A stretch of DNA of 64,000 nt from Methylotenera_A sp963701715. Lineage in GTDB: Bacteria > Pseudomonadota > Gammaproteobacteria > Burkholderiales > Methylophilaceae. The position numbers and the translations under genes are program-made. A model generated the notes under the pieces. The model was not told the origin of the DNA, made no database searches, and worked only from the letters and a program-made list of their open reading frames with translations. Shown in pieces: positions 62,317-64,000 of this stretch (position 1 is the first letter of the stretch; the number at the start of each line of letters is the position of its first letter). The stretch spans positions 248,001 through 312,000 of the forward strand of contig CAVPAX010000005.1 in NCBI GenBank assembly GCA_963701715.1. Direction: 5' to 3'.

Positions 62317-63525
62317 ATGCGGATTTATTGCGTAGGTGGAGCTGTACGCGATGAATTGCTGGGCTTTCCCATAAAAGATAAAGATTTTGTCGTTGTCGGG
62401 GCCACAGCACAGAGAATGCTGGATGAAGGCTACAAGCCGGTTGGAAAGGACTTTCCTGTTTTTCTGCATCCAGAAACGCATGATGAGTATGCCCTGGCGC
62501 GCACTGAGCGTAAAACCAGTAAAGGTTACAAGGGTTTTGCTGTGTATGCTTCGCCAGAAGTGACTTTGGAAGAAGATTTAGCACGTCGTGATCTGACCAT
62601 CAATGCCATTGCTAAAGATGCTGAAGGCAAGCTTATTGATCCTTTCAATGGGCAGGCTGACATACAATCTAAAATCTTGCGCCATGTGAGTAGTGCATTT
62701 GCTGAGGATCCTGTGCGTATCCTGCGTGCAGCACGTTTTTCTGCACGACTTCCTGATTTTATAATTGCTCAGGAAACGTTAAACTTGATGCGCGAAATGG
62801 TAGTTGCGGGCGAGGTAGATGCGCTGGTGCCAGAGCGTGTGTGGCAAGAGCTTTCAAATGGCCTAATGGAGCGAAAACCAAGCCGCATGTTTGAGGTACT
62901 GCGTGCATGCGGTGCATTGAAAAAGATCCTGCCAGAACTTGATAAATTATGGGGTGTCCCGCAGCCGCAGCAACATCATCCAGAGGTAGATACTGGCGTG
63001 CATGTGATGATGGTGATCGATTATGCGGCCAAGCAAAAATTTAGCCTGCCGGTGCGATTTGCTGCGTTAATGCACGATATTGGCAAAGGCACGACACCAA
63101 TTGATATTCTGCCGAGACATATTGGCCATGAAATACGTAGCGTAGATTTGCTTAAAAATATTTGCAAAAGATTAAGAGTACCAAACGATTGCAGAGAGCT
63201 GGCGCATATCGTGGCCAAATTTCACGGTAAATTGCACCAAACCAGTAAAATGCGGCCAAGCACGTTGTTGGAGTTTTTAATCGATCTGGATGCGCTCCGC
63301 CAGCCGGCTAGATTTTATGATTTCCTAAAGGCTTGCGAGGCCGATTCGCGTGGTAGAACAGGGCTAGAAAGTTGCGCTATACCTGAAGCAGATTTATTGT
63401 TAAAAGTGTTAGATGCAGCATCAAGTGTAGATGCTGGCATGGTGGCAAGTGCATTTAGTGAGCCTGAAAGAATTAAGACAGCGGTTTATGAGGCGAGACT
63501 GGAAGCTGTAAAATCAGTCTTATAA
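62317..63525 (+). CDS. cca: CCA tRNA nucleotidyltransferase, multifunctional with HD domain
   Basis: 402 aa from the ATG at 62317 (MRIYCVGGAVRDELLG). The frame is open 41 codons further upstream, inside the epimerase gene, but this start begins exactly at the family's N-terminus. It builds and repairs the 3' CCA of tRNAs. Head-domain DxD in IKDKDFVVVGA, RRDLTINAIA, and ERVWQELSNGL follow. The C-terminal HD domain (LMHDIGKGTTP near 255) gives the 2',3'-cyclic phosphodiesterase and phosphatase activities of the E. coli-type enzyme. Confidence 0.96.
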   Translation: MRIYCVGGAVRDELLGFPIKDKDFVVVGATAQRMLDEGYKPVGKDFPVFLHPETHDEYALARTERKTSKGYKGFAVYASPEVTLEEDLARRDLTINAIAKDAEGKLIDPFNGQADIQSKILRHVSSAFAEDPVRILRAARFSARLPDFIIAQETLNLMREMVVAGEVDALVPERVWQELSNGLMERKPSRMFEVLRACGALKKILPELDKLWGVPQPQQHHPEVDTGVHVMMVIDYAAKQKFSLPVRFAALMHDIGKGTTPIDILPRHIGHEIRSVDLLKNICKRLRVPNDCRELAHIVAKFHGKLHQTSKMRPSTLLEFLIDLDALRQPARFYDFLKACEADSRGRTGLESCAIPEADLLLKVLDAASSVDAGMVASAFSEPERIKTAVYEARLEAVKSVL

Positions 63526-63531
63526 CGTTTT

Positions 63532-63756
63532 TTATTCGATGCCAAGTTTGAGTTTAATGACGTATTTAGCCATATAACCAACTAAACCAAAAGCTAGTCC
63601 AAGAAACAAGGCAAAGGTACCAAACTTTCCTGCTTTCGATTCCCAAGCAAGATGGCCAACAATGAATATCATTAGCAACATAAGTCCGCCGACGCCATAA
63701 GTCATACCAAACTCGGTAATCTGCGCTTCGGTAAAGCCAAAAACTGTACCTTGCAA
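63532..63756 (-). CDS. DUF2788 family small membrane protein
   Basis: 74 aa with two membrane helices, YGVGGLMLLMIFIVGHLAW and FGTFALFLGLAFGLVGYMA, separated by a short basic loop. It matches the DUF2788 family of beta- and gammaproteobacterial membrane proteins, function unknown. Convergent with cca, 6 bases between the stops. A GGAG-like site (AGGAGAAC in reverse) precedes its ATG. Confidence 0.8.
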   Translation of the reverse strand: MQGTVFGFTEAQITEFGMTYGVGGLMLLMIFIVGHLAWESKAGKFGTFALFLGLAFGLVGYMAKYVIKLKLGIE

Positions 63757-63861
63757 GGTGTTCTCCTACGCTATGAAGTGTTTATGCAAATATTGGCAAT
63801 GCTACTGACTTTGTAAAATGTGAGCAACTACTTGATGAATGATTATTACCAGTTAACAAAT

Positions 63862-64000
63862 TCAGGCCTTGGTTGACTGTATAAAAGGGTCATCAAAAGC
63901 ACGGTCGTGCTCTTCAAATAGCGCCAAAAGATTTTTGTAGAAATGGTGATAGATTTCTGCAGTAGTTTTTTGCATGTCCAGAGTAAAACATTCATGCACT
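63862..64000 (-). CDS. C-terminal end of an unidentified protein, cut by the window edge
   Basis: An open frame enters from the right edge on the minus strand and ends at a TGA at 63862-63864. The 45 visible residues include HECFTLDMQKTTAEIYHHF and end in DDPFIQSTKA. I cannot assign it to a family from so short a segment. Absence of a competing frame and normal codon use suggest it is real. Confidence 0.5.
   Translation of the reverse strand, partial: VHECFTLDMQKTTAEIYHHFYKNLLALFEEHDRAFDDPFIQSTKA

Noticed and set aside
1..64000. CRISPR arrays, insertion sequences, prophage, tRNA or rRNA genes
   Set aside because: No regularly spaced repeats, transposase-like frames, terminal inverted repeats or cloverleaf-like sequences were seen; intergenic regions are short and gene content is chromosomal core.

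Overview
The window reads as a chromosome segment of a methylotrophic betaproteobacterium of the Methylophilaceae, most like Methylotenera. The main evidence is a lanthanide-type XoxF methanol dehydrogenase with XoxJ and XoxG partners, a soluble NAD-dependent molybdenum formate dehydrogenase (FdsGBACD) beside molybdenum-cofactor genes, and a betaproteobacterial division and cell-wall (dcw) cluster. Base composition is moderately AT-rich throughout. I see no insertion sequence, prophage, CRISPR array, tRNA or rRNA. The genus is inferred from gene content, not from a search.

Layout. 1-4116: a DSF quorum-sensing locus, with the end of rpfF convergent to an rpfG / receiver-only / rpfC operon. 4384-8206: a three-gene operon (proline iminopeptidase, YihY with a cyclic-nucleotide domain, TPR with 2OG oxygenase). 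8476-12931: xoxF, xoxJ, xoxG and a second lipoprotein-type XoxG paralogue. 13128-19835: NDH-2, LplT, PhoH/PIN, Bcp, a sensor kinase and TonB. 19952-29728: moaA-mobA-moeA divergent from fdsGBA-fdhD-fdsD, then a TauE-type permease. 29725-39939: housekeeping genes including rpmE, trxA-rho, dolP, yraN, rsmI and pyrC. 40018-40317: RNase P RNA. 40485-59121: a compact dcw cluster from mraZ to ftsZ and lpxC, behind a recognisable promoter and three MraZ boxes. 59140-64000: slt, an NDUFA9-like protein, cca, a DUF2788 protein and the edge of one unidentified gene.

How the genes work together. XoxF oxidises methanol in the periplasm and passes electrons to the XoxG-type cytochromes, with XoxJ as accessory protein. 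Formate at the end of C1 oxidation is oxidised by Fds to make NADH, which needs the Mo cofactor made by the divergent moa/mob/moe genes and the sulfur carrier FdhD. NDH-2 can reoxidise NADH. The Rpf genes would link cell density to cyclic-di-GMP, and a possible PilZ-like protein lies elsewhere in the window.

Five conserved genes (xoxF, xoxJ, the second cytochrome, ddl, slt) are each broken by exactly one extra base. All five are insertions, and ddl and xoxF should be functionally important, so I favour insertion-type sequencing or assembly errors over real decay. The cluster of three in the xox locus still deserves checking. The most interesting biology is the tandem XoxG duplication with covarying terminator hairpins, the rpf operon with a receiver-only protein in the rpfH position, and the terminator/promoter/MraZ-box composite in front of the dcw operon.
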